Program-made: the position numbers and the translations under genes
Part shown: positions 8,619 to 17,124 of the stretch, piece by piece
Layout of the letters: every line of letters begins with the position of its first letter
Numbering within the stretch: position 1 is the stretch's first letter
Source: JAHEDH01 sp963745865
GTDB taxonomy: Bacteria; Actinomycetota; Acidimicrobiia; Spongiisociales; ZC4RG35
DNA: 64,000 nucleotides
Assembly: GCA_963745865.1 (NCBI GenBank)
Contig: CAVUYZ010000005.1
Coordinates: 62,001 to 126,000, forward strand
Direction: 5' to 3'
Notes under the pieces: generated by a model
The model's input: the letters and a program-made list of their open reading frames with translations, nothing else
Told to the model about the DNA's origin: nothing
The model's database searches: none

Positions 8619-9674
8619 TCACAGCAAGCCTGCCTCGGTCACCAGGTCGGTTGCGCGGTCGAGGTGGTCGGCGAGTTCGGACAGGTCGATGTCCGGGGTA
8701 TTGATCGAGTCGAGCGGCACGAGCCCCTCGACCGCGTCGACGCCCGGAACCAGGGGGTACTCGAAGGTCTCGGTTGCGAAGTACAACTGGCTGTCCTCGG
8801 AGAGCAGGAACTCGATGAATCGCCGTGCGGCTTCTGGCTGGTCGGTGGTGGCGATGATCCCCGCACCTGCCGGCATCACCAAACTGGATGCGTCGCCGGC
8901 CGTCGGAACGTGATTGGCCGCGCGCATGCCCGCGCCCTCGGCCCTCAGGCGATACAGGTAGTAGTGGTTCACGAGGCCGATCCCGACCTCGCCGGCATCG
9001 GCTGCCGAGACGATCGGTGAGTTTCCGGGGAAGTCGAGGGGATCGAGCGCAGCGAGCCGTTCGAGCCAATCGAGCGTGTACTCCTCGCCCTCGGACACGA
9101 TCATCGCTGCGACGAAAGCGAGAAACGACCCGTTGGTCGGTGCGACTGCGATCCGACCGGACCACCTCGGGTCGATCATGTCTTCGAGGCTGTTCGGTAG
9201 ATCGGCATCGGCGACGGTCTCGGTGTCGTAGATGACGACTCTGACCCGGCCCGATGTGCCAATCCAGGTGCCGTCGTCCGACGAGAACCGATCAGGAACC
9301 TGCGCCAGCAGTTCGGCGTCGAGTTCGGTAAGCAACGGCGATGCCACTCCGAGCGATGCAGGGTCCTGAGCGAAGAACACGTCGGCGTCGCTGGATTCGG
9401 CTTCCTGAAGGAGTGTGGTGGCGAGCTGGGTGGAGTCGTCGTAGCGAACGCTGAGCTCGATGCCGGTCTCGGCCGTGAAGCGGTCGATGAGTGGAGCGAC
9501 CAGGTCCTCGCTGCGACCCGAGTAGATGACGAGGGTCCCGTCGGTGTTCGTCAGCGGACCGGAGTCACCGGCGGCCTCGCTCGATGCGTCGTCGTCCGCG
9601 GTGGTCGATGTGCCCCCGCCGCATGCCGTGAGCAGCATGGCGAGGGTCAGCAGGGATGCGATGGTGCGTGTCAT
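8619..9674 (-). CDS. fbpA: Iron ABC transporter substrate-binding lipoprotein
   Basis: A 351-residue extracellular solute-binding protein of the FbpA/AfuA type. A lipoprotein signal with lipobox LTAC is visible (lipidated cysteine at residue 18), followed by a Ser/Thr/Asp-rich linker. The mature part starts LVIYSGRSEDLVAPLIDRF, typical of ferric-iron binding proteins. NHYYLYR in the C-terminal half contains the paired tyrosines that bind Fe(III) in FbpA proteins. It is the first gene of the minus-strand operon. In the 130 bases between its start and the next gene I see no convincing DtxR/IdeR iron box, so iron control cannot be claimed from sequence. Confidence 0.88.
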   Translation of the reverse strand: MTRTIASLLTLAMLLTACGGGTSTTADDDASSEAAGDSGPLTNTDGTLVIYSGRSEDLVAPLIDRFTAETGIELSVRYDDSTQLATTLLQEAESSDADVFFAQDPASLGVASPLLTELDAELLAQVPDRFSSDDGTWIGTSGRVRVVIYDTETVADADLPNSLEDMIDPRWSGRIAVAPTNGSFLAFVAAMIVSEGEEYTLDWLERLAALDPLDFPGNSPIVSAADAGEVGIGLVNHYYLYRLRAEGAGMRAANHVPTAGDASSLVMPAGAGIIATTDQPEAARRFIEFLLSEDSQLYFATETFEYPLVPGVDAVEGLVPLDSINTPDIDLSELADHLDRATDLVTEAGLL

Positions 9675-9804
9675 TGGAGCTCTCCGGCGTCGTCGACCGT
9701 GGGGTACACACTTCTAAACACTATGGCGGTGGTGCAAAAGGTATGGGCGGCGTCCCGGGAGTGCAAATGCGACAGCCCCTCCGACCACGCCGAGTCGAAT
9801 CCGG

Positions 9805-10878
9805 TCAGGAAACGAGCAGCGGGATGTCGAGCTCGGCCGGTGTCAAGCCTCCGTGATAGCCAACCAGCCGCTTGTCGAACCCTCGAGGGAGGATCAGCCG
9901 GTCGGCGGGCGGGTCGAGCAGGGCGTCCGGCATGCGGTCGGCCAGATCGGGGTGCGCCGTCCCCGGCCCGAGTCGCCCGATCAGCTCCTCGCGCTCGACG
10001 AGGGCCGCTCCGGTCTCCTCGGCCAGCCGCTCGATGACACGACGTTCGCCTCGCACCATCACCCCTCTCGAGTCGCCGTAGAAGACGAGATCTCGAAAGC
10101 TCGGGTCGCGCACCAGGATCTTCTGGTCGTGCCCGAAGTCGACGTGGCCGTGGTCGGATGTGCCAAGCATCGTCACCCCCTCGGGGAGTCGTGAAGACAG
10201 GATCGACCAGGCGGTGTCCGCGCCGGAAATGGCCTCGTCGTACGCGGTCGAGCCCTGACCCGCCACGTGCGCGGCGAAATCGATCTCTGCGAAGTACACG
10301 AAGATCAGCCTGCCGGGGACGCGGGCAAGGTCGATGGTTGCGTCGAGTCGCTCGGCGTCGGTGAACGCCGGCTCGAATCTGCAGCCCCGGTAGAGCATCC
10401 TGCTCAGTGGAGATCCGGTGAAGTGTCCGGGTTGGACGGTCACCGTCTCGACCCCGGCGTTGCCGAGTCGCTCCCACAGGTTGGGAGACGGGAGGTATCC
10501 GGACGTGTCGAAGTCGATCGGGGCGCCGGTCGGTGCCACCCACTTCAGCACGTTGACCACCCGTTCCAGCTCGGGCACCCACATCTGATGGCCGATGATC
10601 CCGTGGGAGATGGGATGTGTCCCGGTGGCGATGGTCGACATGCTGACCGTGGTGGTCGTGGGAAAGGGCGCCGAGATCGATCCGCGCGAATCCGCGGACA
10701 GTGACTGTGCGGATCGATGGCCGAGCTGTCTCGAACCGAGGCCATCGAACAGTGCGAGCACGTATGTCTCCGCCTCGGGGATGGTCGATGCGAGCGTCGG
10801 TTCGAGCCGTTCGACCTCCGAGCGTCCCGATAGCCGGTGTTCGAGTTCCGCGATGAGATTGGCGAGACCCGTGCTCAC
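9805..10878 (-). CDS. Type I phosphodiesterase/nucleotide pyrophosphatase
   Basis: A 357-residue member of the alkaline phosphatase superfamily. Metal and nucleophile motifs are visible: FDGLG with D45, the threonine nucleophile in PFPTTTTVS (T74-T77), FAEIDFAAH with its Asp and His ligands, and GTSDHGHVDFGH. It probably hydrolyses phosphodiester or pyrophosphate bonds; the substrate cannot be read from sequence. There is no signal peptide, so a cytoplasmic location is likely. Its start overlaps the end of the upstream Asp-box gene by 4 bases, indicating one transcript. Confidence 0.82.
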   Translation of the reverse strand: MSTGLANLIAELEHRLSGRSEVERLEPTLASTIPEAETYVLALFDGLGSRQLGHRSAQSLSADSRGSISAPFPTTTTVSMSTIATGTHPISHGIIGHQMWVPELERVVNVLKWVAPTGAPIDFDTSGYLPSPNLWERLGNAGVETVTVQPGHFTGSPLSRMLYRGCRFEPAFTDAERLDATIDLARVPGRLIFVYFAEIDFAAHVAGQGSTAYDEAISGADTAWSILSSRLPEGVTMLGTSDHGHVDFGHDQKILVRDPSFRDLVFYGDSRGVMVRGERRVIERLAEETGAALVEREELIGRLGPGTAHPDLADRMPDALLDPPADRLILPRGFDKRLVGYHGGLTPAELDIPLLVS

Positions 10879-11974
10879 GGAGTCGATTCGCCAGAGGTTC
10901 CGGGATCCCAGCGGAGGAGCGCCACGTTGTCGTCGTCGACCGTTGCGATTCGGGGCGTGTCCCCGACCGGCAGCAACATCGAGAATCCGGTGTCGGTCTC
11001 GTCACCCATGGGGAACTCGGTCCATGTCATCCCATCGACAGACGACCACGCTGCATCCGGTGTCTGGATCCAGATCGTTTCGCCTTCGACCCACAGGCCC
11101 GAGACCGGCCACGTCGGCGGCTCGACAGTGCGGGGATCGCCGCCGATCCGGAGTCGGTTGCCGTCGCCGTCTTCGATCACGAAGAACGGGACGATCCCTC
11201 CGGGCCCGGCGATTCCGGATGCCCGGTCGGACTGCAACGTCCAATCGGTGCCGTTGCTCGAGAACAGATAGCCGACTCCCGACCCGGTCCCGTCGGTGGA
11301 CCGGCCGCGCCCGAGGAAGCCTCCAGGGATGGAGACGAGGAACGAGTCGGGGACGTCGACTCCTCGCTGGAATCGCCATCGCTCGAGCGTGCGCGTGGCG
11401 GTGGCGACGACGTAAGAGAAGCTGCCAGCCGCTGACTTCGACTCCGATGACCACCAACCGCCCACCGTTCGCCGACGCTGCTCGCACCGTTCCGTCCCAC
11501 GGGAGGACCTCCGTCGTCCACGTGACGTTGTCGTGGGACCACCACAGCGTCGGGCCGAGGTCGGATCGGCCGAACGCCAGCGAGCCGCCGGGAGTGGGGA
11601 TGGCTCCGAACAGGACCTCGAGCCCCGGAAGGTCGATCCGCGACACCACGTCGTCGTCGGTGATCACGATCGGCCCGTCCGGCGACTCGAACAGATATGC
11701 GCCCGAGACCCTGTACGGGTCCCATGGGCCGCTCGGGATGGTTGCGACCTGCCGAAATCCAGCCTCTACGTCGATCTGTGACGCCGCCAGATCCGCTCCG
11801 TCCGCCCCGACGCCCACTCCGTCCGATTCCCCCGGTCGGGCCGTCACCAGGGCGAAGGTGACGGCGACGGCAGCGAAGGTCGTGAGAATCGCGAGCAACG
11901 ACGGCCGGGATGGGCCGGCACCAGCATCGTCCGTCCGCGTCGGCGTTGTGGACGTGGATACGCTGGTCTTCCAT
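10875..11974 (-). CDS. Membrane-anchored Asp-box (BNR-like) protein, frameshifted
   Basis: A protein of about 365 residues assembled from two or three frames. After a short cytoplasmic stretch there is one membrane helix (SLLAILTTFAAVAVTFALV) and an extracellular domain with at least three Asp-box-like repeats: WWSHDNVTW, FSSNGTDW and WSSVDGMTW. These are typical of sialidase/BNR beta-propellers. Frames change near 11415 (from GVEVSG to SFSYVVATATRT) with the phase of one extra base. I prefer the ATG at 11974 because a TAGTGT -10-like box lies 7 bases before it, which needs another one-base correction near the start. A TTG at 11994 in the main frame is the alternative. No catalytic residues of sialidases were identified. 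Its start faces the nuo operon. Confidence 0.5.
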
Positions 11975-12022
11975 GGCGCGACACTACCGCTCAACCGTCG
12001 AAAACGGCCCTGCGAATGAACT

Positions 12023-12051
12023 TTCGACACCCCGTCGGCGCTTCCTATACT
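12023..12051 (+). promoter_or_regulatory. Probable SigA-type promoter of the nuo operon
   Basis: A TTCGAC -35 box (12023-12028) and a TATACT -10 box (12046-12051) are separated by exactly 17 bases. They lie 25 bases before the nuoA start codon, and a GGAGAGGG ribosome-binding site directly precedes that start. This is the best promoter match in the window. It has not been tested experimentally. Confidence 0.6.
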
Positions 12052-12076
12052 CGCCACAACCGAGATCCGGAGAGGG

Positions 12077-12442
12077 ATGACCGAGTACTTCCAGGACTAC
12101 ATCACGGTGGGCGCATTCGCTGCGGTCGGCGTGATCCTCGTCCTCGCCATCCTCGGGGTGGCCTCGTTGATCCGGCCGACCAATCCGACGCCGGCCAAGA
12201 AGCTCACCTACGAGTGCGGTGTGGATCCGGTTGGATCTGGCTGGTCGCAGACCTACATCCGCTATTACGTCTTCGGTCTGCTCTTCGTGATCTTCGACGT
12301 CGAGGCCGTCTTCATCTTCCCGTGGGCGATTCACGCCGAGGCGCTCGGCATCGGCGGTGTGATCGCCATCGTGCTCTTCATGCTGACGCTCGTCGAGGGT
12401 CTGATCTATGCGATCAAGAAGGGAGTGCTCACGTGGGAGTAG
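12077..12442 (+). CDS. nuoA: NADH-quinone oxidoreductase subunit A
   Basis: A 121-residue membrane subunit of complex I with three transmembrane helices. The conserved loop LTYECGVDP carries the family Glu-Cys, and IRYYVFGLLFVIFDVEAVF is the hallmark second-helix region. It opens the nuo operon, with SD GGAGAGGG immediately before the ATG at 12077. Its last 10 bases overlap the nuoB start. Confidence 0.95.
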   Translation: MTEYFQDYITVGAFAAVGVILVLAILGVASLIRPTNPTPAKKLTYECGVDPVGSGWSQTYIRYYVFGLLFVIFDVEAVFIFPWAIHAEALGIGGVIAIVLFMLTLVEGLIYAIKKGVLTWE

Positions 12443-12930
12443 TTCAGAAGTTCGGCGTGCCCAAGCCGGTATCCGCCCTGTTGAACTGGTCCCGGAAGTA
12501 CTCGCTGTGGATGTTCCAGTTCGGGCTGGCATGTTGTGCCATCGAGATGATGGCCGCCTCTGGCCCCCGATACGACTTCATGCGGTTCGGGATCATCCCG
12601 CTTCCCGCCTCTCCCCGCCAGGCGGATCTCATGGTCGTCGCCGGCACCGTCACCGACAAGATGGCTCCTTCCGTGAAGCGCTTGTACGACCAGATGCCCG
12701 ACCCGAAATACGTGATCTCCATGGGTTCGTGCGCCAACTGCGGCGGTCCGTACTGGGATTCCTACTCGGTCACCAAGGGCGTCGATCAACTGATCCCCGT
12801 CGACGTGTACGTGCCAGGGTGCCCACCGCGGCCCGAGGCGCTGATGGACGGCATCGTGATGCTCCAGAAGAAGATCCAGGCCGAGGACATCAAGGAGAAG
12901 TGGAACAAGCGTGACCACCAGCCCGCCTGA
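12433..12930 (+). CDS. nuoB: NADH-quinone oxidoreductase subunit B
   Basis: A peripheral-arm subunit that holds the terminal Fe-S cluster N2, which hands electrons to quinone. The cluster ligands are visible as the tandem C34-C35 in GLACCAIEM, C100 in GSCANCGG and C130 in VPGCPPRP, the arrangement of E. coli NuoB. The start is GTG at 12433 inside the nuoA end, with GGGAG 8 bases upstream; the frame further upstream does not resemble NuoB. The length is 165 residues. Overlap with both neighbours implies coupled translation. Confidence 0.95.
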   Translation: MGVVQKFGVPKPVSALLNWSRKYSLWMFQFGLACCAIEMMAASGPRYDFMRFGIIPLPASPRQADLMVVAGTVTDKMAPSVKRLYDQMPDPKYVISMGSCANCGGPYWDSYSVTKGVDQLIPVDVYVPGCPPRPEALMDGIVMLQKKIQAEDIKEKWNKRDHQPA

Positions 12931-13519
12931 GACCACACCTGAAGACCAGCCGACCGAGCTCGAGACGTTCGGAGCCGCGGTCGCCGAGGCCATCGGCGGC
13001 ACCGTCGCCGATGCGTTCGGGGTCGCAAAGATCAAGGTCGATCCCTCGACGTGGGCCGATGCCGCCCGCACCGCCCGCGACGATTTCGGCCTCGTCTACT
13101 TCAGTTTCCTGTCGGCCATCGACTGGTCGAACGATCCCGCCGTCGGTGACCCGTTGAGTGACGAGGTCGAGGAGCGGTACGAGGTGCTGTGCACCCTCAC
13201 CGAGCTGATCGGCGGCAAGCGCGTCACGCTGTCGGCCGATCTGGCGAAAGAGGATCCGAGGATCGCCAGCCTGGTGGGCGTCTTCCCCGGAGCGAACTGG
13301 CACGAGCGCGAAGCCCACGAGATGTTCTCGATCGACTTCGAAGGCCATCCGTATCTCGAGAACCTGTATCTTCCAGACGGCTTCGCCGGCCACCCACTGC
13401 AGAAGTCTTATCCGCTGCTGAGCCGCGAGGTGAAGCCATGGCCCGGGACGGTCGACGTCGAGGCGATGCCCGAGCCCGACGCGGCCGACGAGCCATCGAC
13501 CGAGAATCCGGGGGCCTGA
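12911..13519 (+). CDS. nuoC: NADH-quinone oxidoreductase subunit C
   Basis: A 202-residue peripheral subunit of the 30-kDa family. The signature REAHEMFSIDFEGHPYLENLYLPD is close to the family consensus (ERExxDMFGIxFxGHPxLxRILxPD). The N-terminal 35 residues are acidic and low complexity. The start is GTG at 12911, overlapping nuoB by 20 bases. The stop overlaps the nuoD ATG (TGATG). C and D are separate genes here, unlike the NuoCD fusion of E. coli. Confidence 0.94.
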   Translation: MTTSPPETTPEDQPTELETFGAAVAEAIGGTVADAFGVAKIKVDPSTWADAARTARDDFGLVYFSFLSAIDWSNDPAVGDPLSDEVEERYEVLCTLTELIGGKRVTLSADLAKEDPRIASLVGVFPGANWHEREAHEMFSIDFEGHPYLENLYLPDGFAGHPLQKSYPLLSREVKPWPGTVDVEAMPEPDAADEPSTENPGA

Positions 13520-14733
13520 TGACGACCATCGACCGGAATTCGATCACCACCGACCCCGACATCATCCGTCATCTGTCCGAGGTCTCCGTCTCGGTCGAGA
13601 TCGAGACCGCGGACATGACCCTCAACATCGGGCCGCAGCATCCATCGACCCACGGAGTGCTTCGTCTCGTGGCCAAGGTCGACGGTGAGCGGGCCTACGA
13701 CGTCGTGCCCGTCATCGGATACATGCACCGCGGATACGAGAAGCTCGCCGAGGTGCGGACCTATCCGCAGGTCACGGCGCTCGTCAACCGCATCGACTGG
13801 GTGTCGGGGTTCGCCAACGAAGTGCCGTTCATGGCCGCCGCCGAGCGTCTCATGGAGATCGAGGTCCCAGAGCGCGCCCAGTACATCAGGCTGATTCTCT
13901 CCGAGATGGCGCGGATCTCGTCCCACATGGTGTTCATGGCTTCGTATCCCCTCGAGTTGGGAGCGGCGACCCCACTGTTCTTCGCACTCCGCGAGCGGGA
14001 GCGGGTGCTCGACCTGATCGAGAGCGTGACCGGAGGGCGCTTCCATCCGAACTTCAATCGCATCGGCGGAGTCAAACCTGCGGCCGGGTCGGGCTCGACC
14101 CAGCGCAAGGTCATCCAGGACCTACCGAAGGGTTTCCTGGCCGAGACGCTGGTGGCGATGGACGAGGTTCTCCACGCCGCCGAGCAGCTCGAAGACCTGA
14201 TCGCCACGAACGAGATCATCGTCGCCAGGACCAGGGGCATCGGGGTGCTCCCGCCCGAGGTGGCGGCCGCCTACGGCGTCTCCGGCCCCAACCTCCGTGC
14301 CTCCGGGGTCCGGTACGACATCCGCAAGACCGACAACTACCTGCCGTATCACAAGTTCGACTTCACGGTCCCGGTCGGCAAGAACGGCGACTGCTGGGAT
14401 CGGTGGCACATCCGTCTGCTCGAGATCCGTGAGTCTGCCAAGATCATCAAACAGGCGATCGACGGTATCCCGTCAGGACCGCTGCAGGCCAAGGTCCCCA
14501 AGGTCATCAAGGTTCCGGCAGGTGAGGCATACGTCGCCGCCGAGAACCCGAAGGGGGAAATGGGCTACTACCTGGTGTCAGATGGGGGCCAGGGGCCGTA
14601 TCGCTTGAAGATACGATCGGCCTCGTTCTCGAACATATCCTTCCTCCCATGGATTCTCGAGGGGGCGCTGGTGCCCGACATCATCGCCATCATGGGCTCG
14701 CTCGACTTCGTGCTCGGGGACGTGGATCGATGA
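13519..14733 (+). CDS. nuoD: NADH-quinone oxidoreductase subunit D
   Basis: The 49-kDa subunit that lines the quinone pocket. It has the family motifs NIGPQHPSTHGVLR, GYMHRGYEKLAE and the C-terminal SLDFVLGDVDR. The conserved His (HPSTHG) and Tyr residues of the quinone site are present. It has 404 residues, a normal length. The start ATG at 13519 overlaps the nuoC stop. In the usual bacterial order nuoE, nuoF and nuoG would follow, but nuoH starts only 29 bases after the nuoD stop. Confidence 0.95.
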   Translation: MTTIDRNSITTDPDIIRHLSEVSVSVEIETADMTLNIGPQHPSTHGVLRLVAKVDGERAYDVVPVIGYMHRGYEKLAEVRTYPQVTALVNRIDWVSGFANEVPFMAAAERLMEIEVPERAQYIRLILSEMARISSHMVFMASYPLELGAATPLFFALRERERVLDLIESVTGGRFHPNFNRIGGVKPAAGSGSTQRKVIQDLPKGFLAETLVAMDEVLHAAEQLEDLIATNEIIVARTRGIGVLPPEVAAAYGVSGPNLRASGVRYDIRKTDNYLPYHKFDFTVPVGKNGDCWDRWHIRLLEIRESAKIIKQAIDGIPSGPLQAKVPKVIKVPAGEAYVAAENPKGEMGYYLVSDGGQGPYRLKIRSASFSNISFLPWILEGALVPDIIAIMGSLDFVLGDVDR

Positions 14734-14762
14734 GAACCGATCGATGACCGAGCCCGCCGCTG

Positions 14763-15782
14763 ATGGATGCGCTGCTCGACAACTTCTGGATCGTGCTGCT
14801 CGGAAAGGTGGCGATCATCGCCGCGCTCATTCCGGCTGCGGGTCTGGCCGTCGGGTTCGCCGAGCTGAAGCTCTCGGCGAAAATGCAGAACCGGGTCGGT
14901 CCCTACTTCGCCGGCGGCAAGTGGGGTTGGGCCCAGCTGCTGGCGGACGGCATCAAGTTCTTCCAGAAGGAGGATCTGGTTCCCGAGGACGCAGACGCTC
15001 CGGTGTTCAAGGCCGCTCCTGCCCTCGTCCTGCTCGGCACGGTGGCGCTCTTCGTCGTGGTTCCGTTCGGCCCAGGGCTCATCGTGCGCGATCTCGACAT
15101 CGGCATCTTCTATGCCCTGGCCATCTCCTCGGTCTCGACGATCGGCGTGCTCATGGCGGGTTGGTCGTCGGCCAACAAGTACTCGCTGATCGGCGGTCTG
15201 CGTGCGGCCGGGCAGCTGATCGCCTACGAGCTTCCGCTGGTGCTCGCCACCGTGGGCGTCGTCGTGATGGCGGGGACCATGAGCCTCGACGGGATCGTCC
15301 AGGCGCAAGCCGGATGGTTCTCCGAGTCCGGATGGCAGGGCGGTCTCCCCTTCGTCATTCCTCAGCTCCTCGGGTTCGTGATCTTCTTCATCGCGTCCCT
15401 GGCCGAGTTGACCAGGACCCCCTTCGACATGCCGATCGCCGAGTCCGAGCTGGTGATGGGCTATCTGACCGAGTACTCGGGGTTCCGATTCCTGTTCTTC
15501 TTCCTCGCCGAATTCTCGAACATGTTCACCCTCTCCGCCATCGCCGCCACCCTGTTCCTCGGCGGCTATTGGGTGCCGTTCGTGCCCGCCGACACGCTGC
15601 AGATCATCGGGCCGCTGGTGCTGATCGCCAAGGTGTCGGTCCTGGTGTTCGTGATCATCTGGTTCCGCTGGACGTTCCCCCGGTTCCGTGAGGACCAGCT
15701 CCAGTCGCTGGCCTGGAAGTGGCTGATTCCGCTGTCACTGATCAACATCGTGGCGACAGCGATCGTGAAGGTGGTGTTCTGA
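14763..15782 (+). CDS. nuoH: NADH-quinone oxidoreductase subunit H
   Basis: A 339-residue membrane subunit with eight hydrophobic helices that links the quinone chamber to the pump. The family motifs MQNRVGPYFAGGKWGWAQ, QLIAYELPL and the acidic loop AELTRTPFDMPIAESELVMGY are all present. It sits directly after nuoD with no nuoEFG between. The stop overlaps the nuoI ATG (TGATG). Confidence 0.95.
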   Translation: MDALLDNFWIVLLGKVAIIAALIPAAGLAVGFAELKLSAKMQNRVGPYFAGGKWGWAQLLADGIKFFQKEDLVPEDADAPVFKAAPALVLLGTVALFVVVPFGPGLIVRDLDIGIFYALAISSVSTIGVLMAGWSSANKYSLIGGLRAAGQLIAYELPLVLATVGVVVMAGTMSLDGIVQAQAGWFSESGWQGGLPFVIPQLLGFVIFFIASLAELTRTPFDMPIAESELVMGYLTEYSGFRFLFFFLAEFSNMFTLSAIAATLFLGGYWVPFVPADTLQIIGPLVLIAKVSVLVFVIIWFRWTFPRFREDQLQSLAWKWLIPLSLINIVATAIVKVVF

Positions 15783-16267
15783 TGGCGACTCCGTTTCCCG
15801 GGAGCGGGATGCTGACCGGTCTCAAGCTCACCTTCGTGACGATGATCCAGACTCTGTTCAACCCCAAGAAGCATCTCAAGACCGTCAACTACCCGAAGGT
15901 CAAGGAGGAGCCGGTCCCGCGGGCACGTGGCGTGATCGCCCTCGATCAGGAGGCATGCACGGTCTGCATGCTCTGCGCTCGGCAATGTCCCGACTGGTGT
16001 ATCTACATCGAAGGGCACAAAGAGGAGAAGCAGCCGGACAAGCCCGGTGGCCGGGTCAAGGTCCGCTCTGAGCTGGATCGATTCGACATCGACTACGCAC
16101 TCTGCATGTACTGCGGGATCTGCGTCGAGGTCTGCCCGTTCGATGCCCTCTTCTGGAGCCCCGACTACGAGTACGCCGAAGGCGAGATGGGCAAGATGCT
16201 CCACAACATGGACCGACTCCAGGACTGGTTGACCACCGTTCCCGACGCACCGGCGCTGGAATCATGA
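15782..16267 (+). CDS. nuoI: NADH-quinone oxidoreductase subunit I (2x[4Fe-4S])
   Basis: A 161-residue ferredoxin-like subunit carrying clusters N6a and N6b. The ligand sets are C59, C62, C65, C69 (CTVCMLCARQC) and C108, C111, C114, C118 (CMYCGICVEVC). With no NuoEFG encoded nearby, NuoI is the most exposed Fe-S protein of the locus. It would be the docking point for whatever electron input module is used. It overlaps nuoJ by 4 bases. Confidence 0.95.
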   Translation: MATPFPGSGMLTGLKLTFVTMIQTLFNPKKHLKTVNYPKVKEEPVPRARGVIALDQEACTVCMLCARQCPDWCIYIEGHKEEKQPDKPGGRVKVRSELDRFDIDYALCMYCGICVEVCPFDALFWSPDYEYAEGEMGKMLHNMDRLQDWLTTVPDAPALES

Positions 16268-16819
16268 CGTTCGCGGATTGGATCTCGGACCCGGTGAACT
16301 GGGCGTATCTGGCGATCGGCGCAGCCGTCGTCGCCTCGGCGTTCCGGGTCGTGACGGCCCAGAACGTGGTGCACGCCGCCCTCTTCCTGGTCGCCACGCT
16401 CGCCGGCACGGCTGCCCTGTTTCTGATGCTGTCCGCCGAGTTCGTGGCCTGGACCCTGGTCTTGGTGTACATCGGCGCCGTCGTCGTGCTGTTCCTCTTC
16501 GGAATCATGATCACCCGGGCACCCCTCAACGTCGAGCCAGGACTGGACAACCCGGGCGCCCGACCCCTCGCCGCCGTGCTGTCGATCGGTCTGTTCGTGC
16601 TCCTCGCTTACACATCGCTGCAGGCGTTCGGCTCCAGCGAGATCCCGACGGGTGGGCGAGCCAACCAGCACCGTCGACCTCGCCGAGTCGCTCATCGGCC
16701 GGTTCCTCATCCCCTTCGAGGTCGTCGGCTTCGTCCTGCTGGCTGCCCTCATCGGAGGCATCACCCTCGCCCGCCGCGACCTCACCCCACTCGAAGAGGA
16801 AGAACGGGGGAGCGTCTGA
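16264..16819 (+). CDS. nuoJ: NADH-quinone oxidoreductase subunit J, one frameshift
   Basis: A membrane subunit with five helices. The first frame gives the typical N-terminal part, including FVAWTLVLVYIGAVVVLFLFGIM. At about 16650-16652 (ACGGGTGGGC) the frame moves by one base. The new frame continues VGEPTSTVDLAESLIGRFL and FEVVGFVLLAALIGGITLARRD, which is the normal NuoJ C-terminus, and stops at 16819, overlapping the nuoK ATG. Removing one G restores a protein of about 184 residues. All surrounding subunits are intact, so a sequence error is more likely than a real mutation. Confidence 0.85.
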
Positions 16820-17124
16820 TGCTCGTCAACCAGTTTCTCGTCGTCGCTGCCCTGCTGTTCTCGATGGGCGTCTACGGCATCCTGGTCAGGCGGAACACCG
16901 TCACGATCCTCCTGTCGATCGAGTTGATGCTCAACGCCGTGAACATCAACCTCATCGCCTTCGAGGCCTATCTCCGCACCCCGGACGTGATCGGCCAGGT
17001 GTTCGCGATCTTCGTGATCACCGTCGCCGCCGCCGAGGTCGGTGTCGGTCTCGCCATCGTCCTGATGATCTTCCGTAACCGCCAGTCCGCCAACGTCGAC
17101 GAGTACAACCTGATGAAGTTCTGA
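16819..17124 (+). CDS. nuoK: NADH-quinone oxidoreductase subunit K
   Basis: A 101-residue membrane subunit with three helices. It shows the MrpC/NuoK signatures GILVRRNTVTILLSIELMLNAVNINL, with the membrane glutamate in SIELMLNAVN, and a second buried acidic residue in TVAAAEVGVGLAIVL. The ATG at 16819 overlaps the nuoJ stop, and the stop overlaps the nuoL start at 17124. Confidence 0.94.
   Translation: MLVNQFLVVAALLFSMGVYGILVRRNTVTILLSIELMLNAVNINLIAFEAYLRTPDVIGQVFAIFVITVAAAEVGVGLAIVLMIFRNRQSANVDEYNLMKF

Noticed and set aside
9675..9804. DtxR/IdeR iron box upstream of fbpA
   Set aside because: I looked for the TTAGG-type palindrome and found only partial AT-rich matches, not a symmetric 19-base site.
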